64,000 bases of DNA. Source: Streptomyces sp. NBC_00289 (GTDB lineage Bacteria > Actinomycetota > Actinomycetes > Streptomycetales > Streptomycetaceae). The stretch lies in NCBI RefSeq assembly GCF_041435115.1, contig NZ_CP108046.1, positions 806,001 to 870,000 of the forward strand, written 5' to 3'. The first letter of the stretch is position 1. Each line of letters begins with the position of its first letter. Under the pieces are notes generated by a model that worked only from the letters and a program-made list of their open reading frames with translations, did no database searches and was not told where the DNA came from. Below, in pieces: positions 9,053 to 19,463 of this stretch. Position numbers and translations under genes: made by a program.

Positions 9053-10868
9053 GTTGCCGCTGCCGGTTGATGGCCTCGTCCAGGGTCGATGCCGCCATGA
9101 TGAGCGACAAGTGGGTGAACGCCTGCGGGAAGTTGCCCAGTTGCTCACCACTGGGGCCGATCTCCTCGGCGAACAGGCCGACGTGGTTGGCGTAGGTATG
9201 CATCTTCTCGAAGGTGTAGCGGGCCGGACGGATCCGCCCGGCGCGGGCCAGGGCGTCGACGTAGAGGTAGGTGCAGAGGCTGAAGGTGCCCTCCGAGCCG
9301 CGCAGGCCGTCCGGGGAGGCGGCAGGGTCGTAGCGGTACACGAGGCTGTCCGAGACGAGCTTGCGCTCCATGGCGTCCAAGGTGGAGAGCCAGCCGGGGC
9401 TCTTCGCGGCGAGAAACCCCACGCGCGGGATCAGCAGGAGGGAGGCGTCCAGGACGTCTCCGCCGTAGTGCTGCACCAGGGCCTGCTCGGACTGGCTCCA
9501 GCCCTTGTCCATCACCTGTTCGAGGATGCTGTCGCGGGCGTTGCGCCAGCGCGGGATGTCGCCGGGCCGGCTGAGTTCCGTGGCCAGGCGCAGACCCCGG
9601 TCGAAGGCGACCCAGCACATCACCCGGCTGAACGTGAAGTCACTGCGGCCCCCGCGCGTCTCCCAGACTCCCTCGTCCGGACGGTCCCAGTTGTCGGACA
9701 GCCAGTCCAGCGTTCGGGCGAGCCCCTTCCAGCCGTGGAAGCCCAGTTCCTCGCTGACATCCATGCCCTCGGCCATCGCGTAGATGGCCTCACCGTAGAT
9801 GTCGAGCTGCAACTGGTCCGCGGCGGCGTTGCCGGCGCGTACGGGCCTTGATCCCCGGTAGCCCTCCCAGTGGTCGAGGATCTCCTCGGTCAGGTGCGGG
9901 TCCCCGTCGACCCGGTACATGATCTGCAGACGCTCGCCGGGCAGGTCCTCCCGGTCGCGCATCCGCTCGCCCAGCCATTTGGTGAACGCCGACGCCTCCT
10001 CGGTGAACCCGAGGTCGAGCAGAGCGCGCACGGAGAGCGATCCGTCCCTCACCCACGTGTACCGGTAGTCCCAGTTGCGCTCACCGCCGACCTGCTCCGG
10101 CAGACCCATGGTGGCGGCGGCGACGGGAGCGCCGGTCGGGTGGTAGGTGAGGAGTTTGATCGTGATGGCGGAGCGGTTCACCATCTCGGCCCAACGCCCC
10201 CGGTAGTGGGAGGTGTGCAGCCACTTCTGCCAGAAGTCCACCTCACGCCACAGCGCCTCCGTCACGCCTTCGACCGTGAGCGGAGGTGGCGCCTCGCCGT
10301 CGACGGCGCACGTCGTGAACACGGCGGCGGCCGACTCCCCGATGCCGAGAGTGACCGCGCCTTTCACGTCCTGCCCGTCCCGTACCAGCGGAAAGGACGC
10401 CTGCAGGTGACCCGCGATCCCGGGCCCCCGGAACACCGCCCCCTGGGGCCGTAGATCCAGCTCGTGGTCGGCCCGGCCGTAGTCGAAGCGCGGCCTGCAC
10501 TCCAGGACGAACCGGACGGTGCCGCGCACCACGCGGATCACCCGCGTCAGGCTGTGGCGGTCGGTGGGGGTCCGGCTGGTGTTCGCGGGCATCCAGTCGA
10601 TGACCTCGCCGACGCCCTCCGGGGACATGAACCTCGTGACCAGCACACCGGTGTCCGGGTAGTAGAGCTGCTTGCACGTCACGTCCGAGTGCTCGGGTGC
10701 CAGCCGGAAATACCCGCCGCCGTCGTGATCGAGCAGCGAGGCGAAGACACTCGGCGAGTCGAACCTCGGCGAGCAGAACCAGTTCACCACGCCCTCCGAG
10801 GACACCAGGGCGGCGGTCTGGAGGTCGCCCACCAGACCGTGGTTGGCGATGGGGGGATAGCGGTCCAT
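9045..10868 (-). CDS. glycoside hydrolase family 15 protein (glucoamylase/trehalase type)
   Basis: The protein has 607 residues from ATG 10868 (MDRYPPIANHGLVGDLQTAA), the usual start of this family; a longer frame upstream is unconserved. The N-terminal beta-sandwich (residues ~1-220) is followed by the (alpha/alpha)6 barrel, with NWDYRYTWVRDGSLSVRALL, ADQLQLDIYGEAIYAMAEG and SEGTFSLCTYLYVDALARAG. The glutamate-containing segments are those expected to hold the acid/base pair. There is no signal peptide, so action is cytoplasmic, probably on alpha-glucosides such as trehalose or malto-oligosaccharides. It overlaps the cyclase gene and is first in that two-gene unit. The exact sugar is not determinable. 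Confidence 0.88.
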   Translation of the reverse strand: MDRYPPIANHGLVGDLQTAALVSSEGVVNWFCSPRFDSPSVFASLLDHDGGGYFRLAPEHSDVTCKQLYYPDTGVLVTRFMSPEGVGEVIDWMPANTSRTPTDRHSLTRVIRVVRGTVRFVLECRPRFDYGRADHELDLRPQGAVFRGPGIAGHLQASFPLVRDGQDVKGAVTLGIGESAAAVFTTCAVDGEAPPPLTVEGVTEALWREVDFWQKWLHTSHYRGRWAEMVNRSAITIKLLTYHPTGAPVAAATMGLPEQVGGERNWDYRYTWVRDGSLSVRALLDLGFTEEASAFTKWLGERMRDREDLPGERLQIMYRVDGDPHLTEEILDHWEGYRGSRPVRAGNAAADQLQLDIYGEAIYAMAEGMDVSEELGFHGWKGLARTLDWLSDNWDRPDEGVWETRGGRSDFTFSRVMCWVAFDRGLRLATELSRPGDIPRWRNARDSILEQVMDKGWSQSEQALVQHYGGDVLDASLLLIPRVGFLAAKSPGWLSTLDAMERKLVSDSLVYRYDPAASPDGLRGSEGTFSLCTYLYVDALARAGRIRPARYTFEKMHTYANHVGLFAEEIGPSGEQLGNFPQAFTHLSLIMAASTLDEAINRQRQRG

Positions 10869-11231
10869 AGGAGTCCAATCAGGGAGGTTTCTACGCAGTC
10901 CACTATCTGACAGGCCATATGCCGACGCCTCTCGGAGCCACGGACGGCCCAGTCGGAGCCTGACCCTCTTCCAGGGGATCGCTGGGCGCACCGTCCACGT
11001 CCCGACGTGGCAGCGTGACGGCGGAGGTCTCCGACCGGGCCGTCTCTGTCCGCGGAGCTGCCCCCCGAGTTCGGCAGCACGTCCTGACATCGAACTGGCC
11101 AAACGAGTGAACGCTGTGAACTCGCAGCTCTCGCGAGCACGGCAGGCCGGGCTGATTCGCCATCCCGTGGTAGCACCTGACGGGGATGTCGAGTCCGTGA
11201 CCCCAGTCCCGTCTGCGAGGAGTGGATACGT
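10869..11231. other. intergenic region between divergent genes
   Basis: This 363-nt gap separates the 5' ends of the GH15 gene (minus) and the ClC gene (plus), so both promoters should lie here. No clear palindrome, RNA gene or conserved short frame was seen. GAGGAG at about 11217-11222 is the ribosome site for the ClC start. Confidence 0.4.
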
Positions 11232-12575
11232 ATGCCGGCCGGACCCGCCACCGCACAGCAGAACCCGCTCGAAATCGTCCGTACCCGCAGCTACATCTCC
11301 CTGCTGGTGATCGCGGCCGTACTGGGCGTCGCCATCTCCTGCGTGGCCTACGGGTTCCTCGCCCTCGTCTCCGAACTCCAGTCCCTGCTGTACGAGGACC
11401 TGCCCAAGGGCCTCGGCTTCAGCGGAACACCGGACTGGTGGGCTGTGCCCCTACTCGCCGTGGCCGGCGTGCTGGTCGCCCTCACGATTCGCCATCTGCC
11501 CGGAAAGGGCGGACACGAGCCGGCCGAAGGGCTCAAGACCGGCGACACCCCGTCGGTGACATCGGTTCCCGGCGTCGCCCTCGCATCGATCGCCACGCTC
11601 AGCCTCGGTGCCGTCCTCGGCCCGGAGGCCCCGCTCATCGCCCTCGGCGGCGGACTGGCCGCAGGCGCGATCCGGATGCTGAAACGCGACGCCCCTCCCA
11701 CCACCCTCGCCGTCGTCGCGGCAGCGGGCAGCTTCGCTGCGATCAGCGAACTCCTCGGCTCCCCACTGATCGCAGCGTTCCTGCTCATGGAAGCCTCCGG
11801 CCTGGCCGGTCCGATGCTCGGCGTCGTGCTGGTGCCCGGCCTGCTCGCCGCAGGCGTCGGCTCCCTGATCTTCACCGGCCTGGACTCCTGGACCGGACTT
11901 GGCACCTACTCCCTGTCACTGCACCAGGTGCCGCCCGCCGACCGGCCGACACTCGCCGCGTTCGGCTGGGCGATCCTCGCCGGCCTCGCCGCCGCGATCC
12001 TCGGCGAGGCCATCCGGCGCTCCGCCCAGCACCTGGAGACGCACGTCAAGCGGCGAAGGCTGCCCCTCACCGTGGCGATGGGCGTACTCGTCGGACTGCT
12101 CGCCCTGCTCTACACCACCGTCACCGGCAAACCGATCTCCGGCGTGCTGTTCTCCGGTCAGACCACCATCGGCCCCCTCCTGGCCGACCACGCCACCTAC
12201 TCCCTCGGCACCCTGCTGCTCCTCGTCGTCTTCAAGTCCCTCGCCTACAGCGCCTCCCTCAGCGCCTTCCGCGGAGGTCCGGTCTTCCCCTCCCTGTTCA
12301 TCGGCGGTGCGGGCGGACTGGCCATGTCCCACCTTCCCGGCCTGGACACCACCACCGGCTTCGCCCTCGGCGTGGGCGCGCTGAGCGTTGCCATGCTCAA
12401 ACTGCCCATGACCTGCGCCTTGTTGGCCACCCTGCTTCTTGGCTCCGCGGGACTGACCGTCATGCCGTTGGTGATCGTGGCGGTGGTGGTCTCGTACGTA
12501 CTGACTCTCCGACTCGCCGCGCCGCAGACTCCTCACCTCGGAGATCAGAAAACTGACGGGCCGACAGTGCCGTGA
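11232..12575 (+). CDS. ClC-family chloride channel / H+-Cl- antiporter
   Basis: This is a 447-residue membrane protein from ATG 11232, with GAGGAG 10 nt upstream. It has about a dozen hydrophobic helices and the ClC selectivity-filter segment GPEAPLIALGGGL (family GxExP), whose glutamate is the external gate residue. GGPVFPSLFIGGAGG also matches the family's second filter loop (GxFxP). The sequence SLLVIAAVLGVAISCVAYGF forms the first helix. There are no CBS domains at the C-terminus, so this is the short bacterial form. Role: transport of chloride or other halide across the plasma membrane, possibly in acid or salt stress. It is transcribed away from the GH15 gene. Confidence 0.88.
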   Translation: MPAGPATAQQNPLEIVRTRSYISLLVIAAVLGVAISCVAYGFLALVSELQSLLYEDLPKGLGFSGTPDWWAVPLLAVAGVLVALTIRHLPGKGGHEPAEGLKTGDTPSVTSVPGVALASIATLSLGAVLGPEAPLIALGGGLAAGAIRMLKRDAPPTTLAVVAAAGSFAAISELLGSPLIAAFLLMEASGLAGPMLGVVLVPGLLAAGVGSLIFTGLDSWTGLGTYSLSLHQVPPADRPTLAAFGWAILAGLAAAILGEAIRRSAQHLETHVKRRRLPLTVAMGVLVGLLALLYTTVTGKPISGVLFSGQTTIGPLLADHATYSLGTLLLLVVFKSLAYSASLSAFRGGPVFPSLFIGGAGGLAMSHLPGLDTTTGFALGVGALSVAMLKLPMTCALLATLLLGSAGLTVMPLVIVAVVVSYVLTLRLAAPQTPHLGDQKTDGPTVP

Positions 12576-12611
12576 CCTGGCAGGGCGCGTCATCGAGCAG
12601 AACGTCAGTAA

Positions 12612-13906
12612 GGGCTCAGTGTGATTTAACGTCTGCGGGTTCGGGAGTGTCGGCGGGTGGGCTGATGGTGTAGTTCCACTGGCCGTGGGTTTCGTGACGG
12701 GTCAGCGGGAGGGCCTTCATGGCCTTGTCGCTGATCTTGATGCCTGTGGGGTAGACACCGGTGTCCAGGGCCGCGGACACGGTCAGGCCGGTCTCGGTCG
12801 TCGTCGCACCGATCAGGGAAACGGCGGCCTCGTGGCTGGTCAGTGGTGTCCCGCGCCAGTTCATGGTGATTGCGGAGAACAGCCGGTGCTCTATGCGATT
12901 CCACTTCGAAGTACCCGGCGGCAGGTGCAGCACGGTGATCGACAGGCCGGTCTCGGCGGCGAGGGCAGCCAGCCCGGTCTTCCAGGCCCGTAGTCGGCTG
13001 CCGTTGGATCCGCCGCTGTCCGCGGTGATCGTCAGTGTCGTGGCCTGCGGATATGCGGCCCGGCCGACGTTGTTCCACCAGGTCCGCAGGGTGTTCACGG
13101 CGAACGCGGCGGTGTCGTGATCCATGCCGACGCTGACCCAGCCGGCGTTGGCGCCGATGTCGTAGACGCCGTAGGGGATGGCTTTGCCGGCCGGTCCGGG
13201 GAAGTCGTGGACGTTGACCTTCACCGGGTCCCCAGGCGGTCGCCATTCCTTGCCGACGTTCTTGAAGTTCCCGATCAGTTCCTTTTTCTTGCAGTCCACG
13301 GACACGACGGGCTGTCCGGCAGCGAGGGCCGCCCTGACCTGATCGTTGAGGTAGCGGAACTGGGCGTCGCGGTCGGGGTGCTGCTTGCCCTCGACGGTTT
13401 TGGCGTTGCCCTGCAAGGAGTAGCCGGCCTCGTGCAGCAGTCGGGCCACGACGTTCTCGGTGCACCGGTGTCCCCGATTGACCAGCTCGGCAACCAGGTG
13501 CGACAGCGATTTCGTGGTCCAGCGCAGCGGGTTCATCGGATCACCACGAGTCTCCGGCTCGACCAGGGCATCCAGGTCCACGGCCAGTTGCGGGTCCAGG
13601 ACCTCGGCCCGTCTGCGGCCGCCTCCCGGCCCCCGGGACCGCCCGACCGCCAGCGGCTGCGGATCGTCCAGTTCCCCGCGGCCCCGTCGGATCGTGTCCT
13701 GGGACACCCCGGTCGCCTCACAGACGATCCGTGCACCGCCGCCACCCAGCTCACGAGCCTCGTTGCCGAGCCACAACCGTCGCTGCCGCTCGGTCAGGTG
13801 ATCCCGGATCGCCTCGTAGCGCCGGGCCAGGGACTCCATATCGATCGGCATAGCAGGAAACGTACGCGCCGCGCGACTGATTCATAACTTGTTTCGCTAC
13901 GAGCCC
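12612..13906 (-). mobile_element. ISAzo13-type insertion sequence
   Basis: The element spans 1295 bp. Its ends are imperfect inverted repeats: the left end reads GGGCTCAGTGTGA and the right end, read inward, GGGCTCGTAGCGA. A TAA direct repeat flanks it on both sides (12609-12611 and 13907-13909), as expected for a target duplication. The single transposase gene fills almost the whole element, and its stop lies inside the left repeat. Intact ends, duplication and open frame indicate recent, possibly still active, transposition. Insertion occurred just downstream of the ClC gene. Confidence 0.85.
12616..13851 (-). CDS. ISAzo13 family transposase
   Basis: The protein has 411 residues from ATG 13851. 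The N-terminal part (residues 1-80) holds helix-turn-helix sequence (ATGVSQDTIRRGRGEL) for binding the element ends. The catalytic core contains VVSVDCKKKELIGNF, TLTITADSGGSNGSRLRAWK and LPPGTSKWNRIEHRLFSAIT, which supply the DDE-type acidic residues (D, D, E). Length and motif order match intact members. There is no frameshift or stop. It is the only gene in the element, and its start lies about 55 nt inside the right end. Confidence 0.92.
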   Translation of the reverse strand: MPIDMESLARRYEAIRDHLTERQRRLWLGNEARELGGGGARIVCEATGVSQDTIRRGRGELDDPQPLAVGRSRGPGGGRRRAEVLDPQLAVDLDALVEPETRGDPMNPLRWTTKSLSHLVAELVNRGHRCTENVVARLLHEAGYSLQGNAKTVEGKQHPDRDAQFRYLNDQVRAALAAGQPVVSVDCKKKELIGNFKNVGKEWRPPGDPVKVNVHDFPGPAGKAIPYGVYDIGANAGWVSVGMDHDTAAFAVNTLRTWWNNVGRAAYPQATTLTITADSGGSNGSRLRAWKTGLAALAAETGLSITVLHLPPGTSKWNRIEHRLFSAITMNWRGTPLTSHEAAVSLIGATTTETGLTVSAALDTGVYPTGIKISDKAMKALPLTRHETHGQWNYTISPPADTPEPADVKSH

Positions 13907-14082
13907 TAAGGCCCGGCCGACGCCGCTTGCTCCGATGGACAGCGGCAGGAGCGCGGCTGAGGCCGGTGGAAGGAAGGAGCCGTCTGGCGAGATCGATGTC
14001 CTGATCCAACGCGTCGACCCGACTTCCCTGCCCCACCCGGCCGCCGCCGTGAGCGAACTGCCACTGGGCAGACCCGCCGCCG

Positions 14083-14230
14083 TTGCTCCACACCCACACC
14101 CCTCCGCCTCGGATTCTGATCTTCTGTCGACGCCGTCGACTTCGCCGCCGCCCTCAGCCAGGCCGGACCCTTCCTCGGCTACCGGGTCACCGTCTGCCAC
14201 GCTCGAGCAGCTCATCGAACAGACCGGGCC
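14083..14230 (+). pseudogene. XdhC/CoxI-family fragment
   Basis: Plus-strand frames encode PPPRILIF and then, after a frame change, DAVDFAAALSQAGPFLGYRV followed by TVCHAR. This matches the Rossmann-like C-terminal domain of XdhC proteins (pattern PPRMLVFGA.DFA.AL....FLGYRVTVCDAR), which insert the sulfurated molybdenum cofactor into xanthine-dehydrogenase-type enzymes. Only about 45 codons survive and no molybdoenzyme genes are nearby. It is a non-functional scrap of a deleted operon. Confidence 0.5.
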
Positions 14231-14483
14231 GTTTTCTGTTTGGGCAGTTTCCGCCCAACGTGCACCAGGCCCCCACGCTCCGGTGCCGACGCGATCGAGT
14301 TCCTCGATGTTGCGGCCGGTCAGCAGTCCCGCACGGAAGCTTTCCGGGCGGCCGGACAGAGGGCCCGCGGACGGTGATCAGCAGACCCCTCCGAAACCCC
14401 GCGTCCCCAACATGTCCCCAGGATCAAAAATCGAAGCCGCGGAGGCGCTGCCGGCTCGTCGGCACAAGCCCTGATCATCAGCA

Positions 14484-14619
14484 TTTCCGCAGGTCAGCGC
14501 GATGTCTGCTCGGCGCGGGAGAAAAGTCCCGCCCCGCCCCGAAGTCGCGAGCAGCGGATCCAGTCCTTTGAGCGGCAGTTGACGCTCCGACACCCAAAAG
14601 TGAACGTTTCCGCAGGTCA
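14484..14619. repeat. two direct copies of TTTCCGCAGGTCA
   Basis: The 13-mer occurs at 14484-14496 and 14607-14619, the second copy lying only 13 nt before the truncated tRNA. Short direct repeats beside a tRNA end are often left by integrative elements or arise from integrase arm-type sites. The link is inferred. Confidence 0.4.
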
Positions 14620-14632
14620 CATGCCTGCACAG

Positions 14633-14690
14633 GTGGGGCGAGTGGGACTCGAACCCACGGCCGACGGATTATGAGTCCGCTGCTCTGCTC
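14633..14690 (-). tRNA. truncated tRNA with CAU anticodon (Met or Ile2 type), 3' part only
   Basis: Read on the minus strand, the anticodon arm is GCGGA-CTCATAA-TCCGT (anticodon CAU) and the T arm is GTGGG-TTCGAGT-CCCAC. The 3' acceptor strand TCGCCCC plus A follows. Upstream of AGAGCA the expected D-arm 5' strand (GCTC) and the pairing acceptor strand GGGGCGA are missing and replaced by unrelated sequence. About the last 50 nt of a tRNA therefore remain. Such 3' tRNA ends are what integrative elements copy as attachment sites. Not expected to be functional. Confidence 0.55.
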
Positions 14691-14699
14691 TACGACGAA

Positions 14700-15770
14700 T
14701 TCACTCTCCGCCCGGGCTGCCCAACCCCGACATAGGACTGGGGACGCAGTCAGACGAGGAACCGTCCTGGCCACGCCACCCAAAACCCAACCGGGCCACT
14801 CGTGGGCCGAGTCACCACCCGCCAACAGCCCGGTTTCCGCAAGCCAGAGCTGGCGTCCCATGGGTGTCACCTGGAGGCGAACAGCCAGTCGACGACCGTC
14901 TCCCTGCGTCCTTTCATCCAGCAGCCTCCTCGCGATTCCTGCCCCCAAGCCTTCGCGCTGCCTGTCCGACCTGCGACAACACACTGGGGAGCCGAAAGGA
15001 GGGCAGATTCGACCCGGATTCGCCCCCGAAGCCCTCTCACGCGCCGACGAACATGCTTGATCTGCGACGATGCAATTTCTGCTCCTGTACAGACAGTTTG
15101 CGGAGCAATAATCGATACAAAATGGCCAAAGCTGCTATAACCCGCAAAGCGGGAGGGTGAAGCTTGACGCAAACCATCGGCGGAACCGCTCAACGAGGTC
15201 GCCGGCTCAGCGCACTCCTGATTTCACCCCACAGACGAGCCCCCGCCCTGAACAGGCAGTTTCCCCAGCCGCTTCCGTGAGGCGGAAGAGGTATTGCGGC
15301 GCCGTGACGCCCTTCCGGACGATGGCGCCATCACCCAACGACGGGAGCCGCAACGATGCCGCACACCACCGCATTCGCCAGGAACCAGTGGTACATGGAA
15401 CGCTTCAACACCCCCGCCGCCTTGCACAGCGCCGCGACGCCGATTGCCGACACGGTCTCGGTGTGAGCGTGGCCGCTGCCTCCAGCAGGCCCTCTTGAGG
15501 AGCTGCCTGTGCCTGGGTTGCCATGCTGCGCGATCAACGCGATTGACGGGCATGGCTCGGGCGTGCAGAGCCACGACATCGAGCTCTCCCAGCCGAGCAC
15601 GTGACAGTCTCCGGGCCCGACGCGCTCAGAGCGAAAGGGGCGCCTGGTCCGGCGGTGAAGGACTCCGGACCGGTGGTCGGTGGAGGCAGGGGAGACCCCG
15701 CCGCCATCGGTCCAGCTCCACGGGCACGGCCTCATCACGGGTCAGCGTCCACGTCAACAAGGACACACGG
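14700..15770. other. gene-poor stretch
   Basis: About 1.1 kb lies between the truncated tRNA and pcaJ. Apart from the TetR scrap at 15379-15480, no frame shows conserved protein sequence. The DNA near 15050-15160 is noticeably AT-richer than its surroundings (TAATCGATACAAAATGG near 15110), which may mark foreign origin or a lost promoter region. Confidence 0.4.
15379..15480 (-). pseudogene. TetR-type helix-turn-helix fragment
   Basis: The minus strand encodes TETVSAIGVAALCKAAGVLK followed by RSMYHWF. This is the helix-turn-helix of TetR regulators (pattern TTV..IA..AGV.KGS.YHHF). Sequence on both sides is not conserved and no start is evident, so only this motif remains of the gene. Confidence 0.4.
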
Positions 15771-16433
15771 TTAAGACAGCGTGATGCCGAGTCGTTCCGC
15801 GAGTTCGGGGGCGCTGACGCCGTACGTCTCCCGGATCCTTACGGCGTCGGGGCCGACGTCGAAGACGCCGTGGTCGGTGTAGACGCGGCTGACGCAGCCG
15901 ACGCCGGTGAGCGGGTAGGTGCACTGCGGCACGAGCTTGGGCTCACCGGAGCGGGTGAAGAGCGTCATCATCACGTAGACGTCCTTGGCGCCGATGGCCA
16001 GGTCCATGGCGCCGCCGACGGCGGGGATGTCGTCGGGCCTGCCGGTGGTCCAGTTGGCGAGGTCGCCGTCGAAGGCGACCTGGTACGCGCCCAGGACGCA
16101 GACGTCGAGGTGGCCGCCGCGCATCATGGCGAAGGAGTCTGCGTGGTGGAAGTACGCCGCGCCCGGCAGCTCGGTCACCGGGACCTTGCCGGCGTTGGTG
16201 AGGTCGGGGTCGATCGCGGCGCCCTCGGCCTTCGGGCCCATGTTGAGCATGCCGTTCTCGGTGTGCAGCACCACCCCGGAGCCGGCCGGCAGATGGTCGG
16301 CGATCTTGGTGGGCTGCCCGATGCCGAGGTTGACGAAGGCGCCGGACGGAATGTCGCGTGCGATGACGGCGGCCAGTTCGTCCATCGAGAGCCGGTGGTC
16401 GGCGCGCATCTGCTCGCTTGGCCTGGTGGTCAT
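15771..16433 (-). CDS. pcaJ: 3-oxoadipate CoA-transferase subunit B
   Basis: The protein has 220 residues from ATG 16433, which overlaps the stop of the subunit A gene (ATGA). It carries the subunit B signature NLGIGQPTKIADHL, followed by the catalytic glutamate in LHTENGMLNMGP. MTLFTRSGEPKLVPQCTYPL and GVGCVSRVYTD continue the fold. With subunit A it moves CoA from succinyl-CoA to 3-oxoadipate, the step before thiolytic cleavage in the beta-ketoadipate pathway. The context (thiolase plus both subunits in tight overlap) favours PcaIJ over acetoacetate CoA-transferase, though the latter cannot be excluded. Confidence 0.88.
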   Translation of the reverse strand: MTTRPSEQMRADHRLSMDELAAVIARDIPSGAFVNLGIGQPTKIADHLPAGSGVVLHTENGMLNMGPKAEGAAIDPDLTNAGKVPVTELPGAAYFHHADSFAMMRGGHLDVCVLGAYQVAFDGDLANWTTGRPDDIPAVGGAMDLAIGAKDVYVMMTLFTRSGEPKLVPQCTYPLTGVGCVSRVYTDHGVFDVGPDAVRIRETYGVSAPELAERLGITLS

Positions 16434-17121
16434 CGTGCCCCCTGGACGGTGTAGTGGCGGACCGCCACTTGGACGACCCGGTCGACGTAGATGGACGGGG
16501 TGACGATGGCCTCGGGGTCGAGCTTGCCGGGCTCGACGACCTCGTCGACCTGGACGATCGTGGTCGTCGCGGCCGTGGCCATGACCGGTCCGAAGTTGCG
16601 GGCCGTTCTCCGGTAGACGAGGTTGCCCATCGCGTCCGCGAGGTGCGCGCGGATCAGCGCGTAGTCGCCCTTGATGGGGTACTCCAGCAGGTATTTACGG
16701 CCGTCGATCTCCCGTTCCTCCTTGCCCTCGGCGAGCGGTGTGCCGACCGCGGTCGGGCAGTAGAACGCGCCGATGCCGGCACCGGCCGCGCGCATCCGCT
16801 CGGCGAGGTTGCCCTGCGGTACCACTTCGAGTTCGATCTTCCCCTCGCGGTAGAGGCCGTCGAAGACCCAGGAGTCGGCCTGGCGCGGAAAGGAGCAGAG
16901 CACCTTGCGGACCCGGCCGGCGGCCAGCAGCGCGGCCAGCCCGACGTCGCCGTTTCCGGCGTTGTTGGACACGATCGTGAGGTCCTTCGCGCCCTGCCGG
17001 ATGAGCGCGTCGATCAGATCGAACGGCATTCCGGCCAGGCCGAAGCCGCCGACGAGGATGGTGGAGCCGTCCTCGATCCTGGCGACCGCGGCGTCGGTGC
17101 TTTCGAGGATTTCCGCCCGGC

Positions 17122-17125
<4 letters not shown>
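16430..17125 (-). CDS. pcaI: 3-oxoadipate CoA-transferase subunit A
   Basis: The protein has 231 residues from ATG 17125. The N-terminal region holds the subunit A pattern GSTILVGGFGLAGMPFDLI, then DLTIVSNNAGNGDVGLAALL, and FYCPTAVGTPLAEGKEERE near the middle. It pairs with PcaJ to form the active heteromeric transferase. It overlaps the thiolase gene upstream and pcaJ downstream by 4 nt each, so the three are surely one transcript with translational coupling. Expected substrate: 3-oxoadipate with succinyl-CoA. Confidence 0.88.
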
Positions 17126-18327
<1,202 letters not shown>

Positions 18328-18368
18328 GGCAGCGACGCTAATCCCGGACCGCGATATTCTGAAGTACG

Positions 18369-18390
18369 CATATCCCATCCGATTGATATG
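18369..18390. promoter_or_regulatory. candidate LysR binding dyad
   Basis: A perfect inverted repeat, CATATC - 10 nt - GATATG, lies in the 71-nt gap between divergent pcaF and the lysR gene, 9 nt before the lysR start. LysR regulators bind T-N11-A dyads at divergent promoters, so it probably controls both genes. Confidence 0.5.
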
Positions 18391-18398
18391 GACGACAT

Positions 18399-19280
18399 AT
18401 GGATCTGCGTCACCTGCGGTACTTCGTGGCGGTGGCCGAGGAGCGCCACTTCGGTCGTGCCGCCGAGCGGCTCCACATGGCCCAGCCACCGCTGTCCCAG
18501 CAGATCCGCCAGCTCGAAACCGAGCTCGGCGTACAGCTGCTCCACCGCACCACACGCCGCGTCGACCTCACCGAGGCCGGCCGGGCCTACCTGGAGCGGG
18601 CACGCGCGATCCTCGCCGACATCGACGAGGCCGGCCAGCACGCACGGCTCGTCGCCGCCGGCTCGGTGGGCCACCTCGCGATCGGGTGCGTGGGCTCCGC
18701 GACGTACAGCGTCCTGCCCGCGCTCTCGCGGCGGCTCTCGGAGGAGCTTCCCGGCGTCGACTTCTCCTTCCGTGGCGAGATGCTCGCGCCCGACCAGGTC
18801 GAGGCGCTGCGCACCGGCGCGATCGACGTCGCGCTGCTGCGCCCCCCGGCGGCCGACCTCTCCCTCACCGTGCACACGCTGCGCCGGGACCGGCTCGTCG
18901 TCGCCGTACCGGTCGACCACCCCCTCGCCCGCCGGAAACGGCTGCGGGTGGCGGACCTGGCCGGTGCCGACCTGATCGTGCACTCCGCCGACCGCCGGTC
19001 GGTGATGTACGACGTCGTGCTGGGCCTTCTGCGCGACGCGGGCGTCGAGCCGCACATCCGCCACGAGGTCGGTGAGACGTCGACACTGGTCACACTCGTG
19101 GCCGGCGGCCTCGGCGTCGCCGTCGTGCCCGAACCCGTGACAGCACTGACGCTCGACGGCGTCACCTACCTACCACTGGCCGGACCGGACGCGCGCGTGG
19201 AACTGGCCGTCGCCCACCGCGCGGACCGCTCCGAGCCGCACCTGGAGCGCACCGTGGGGGTCATCCGTGCGATGTTCTGA
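18399..19280 (+). CDS. LysR family transcriptional regulator
   Basis: The protein has 293 residues. The N-terminal winged helix-turn-helix ([40 protein letters not shown]) is followed by the two-lobed effector-binding domain ([30 protein letters not shown] segment near residue 145; [12 protein letters not shown] near 230). The long linker helix and the opening are typical of the CatM/BenM branch. It is transcribed away from pcaF across a short gap with a dyad, so it likely activates pcaFIJ in response to a pathway intermediate and regulates itself. The inducer is unknown. Confidence 0.88.
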   Translation: MDLRHLRYFVAVAEERHFGRAAERLHMAQPPLSQQIRQLETELGVQLLHRTTRRVDLTEAGRAYLERARAILADIDEAGQHARLVAAGSVGHLAIGCVGSATYSVLPALSRRLSEELPGVDFSFRGEMLAPDQVEALRTGAIDVALLRPPAADLSLTVHTLRRDRLVVAVPVDHPLARRKRLRVADLAGADLIVHSADRRSVMYDVVLGLLRDAGVEPHIRHEVGETSTLVTLVAGGLGVAVVPEPVTALTLDGVTYLPLAGPDARVELAVAHRADRSEPHLERTVGVIRAMF

Positions 19281-19329
19281 GACGCCCACCGAAGGTGATG
19301 CCGTCGTGACCGGTGCGCGTCGCGCGGCC

Positions 19330-19440
19330 CGCGAGAAGGGCGGTGAGTGACGAAGACCGGGCCGCGCGTGCGGCCCTTGAGCAACCAGGGCAGCAGCCGG
19401 GCGGTCTCGGCGTCCCAGTAAAGGGCCTCCGGCACGCCTC
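19330..19440 (-). pseudogene. tyrosine-recombinase (integrase) fragment
   Basis: The minus frame encodes [20 protein letters not shown] followed by [11 protein letters not shown]. This matches a segment found between the box I arginine region and the HxxR motif of actinobacterial site-specific integrases (pattern [26 protein letters not shown]). Neither the catalytic Arg nor His-Arg-Tyr is present nearby in frame. It is a short relic of an integrated element. Confidence 0.5.
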
Positions 19441-19463
19441 GCGCGCCGCGGCGGCGGGCGCTC

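Larger units (their letters stand above)
13910..14632. other. gene-poor stretch with XdhC scrap and short repeats
   Basis: No intact gene was found downstream of the insertion sequence. It contains the XdhC remnant and one pair of 13-nt repeats listed separately, and ends at the truncated tRNA. Confidence 0.5.

Noticed and set aside
10869..11102. N-terminal extension of the GH15 frame
   Set aside because: The extra 78 codons are unconserved; the family start MDRYPPIANHGLVGDL fits ATG 10868.
14633..14720. Complete tRNA gene
   Set aside because: The D-arm 5' strand and matching acceptor strand are absent; forcing the upstream sequence leaves five extra bases and mismatched stems.
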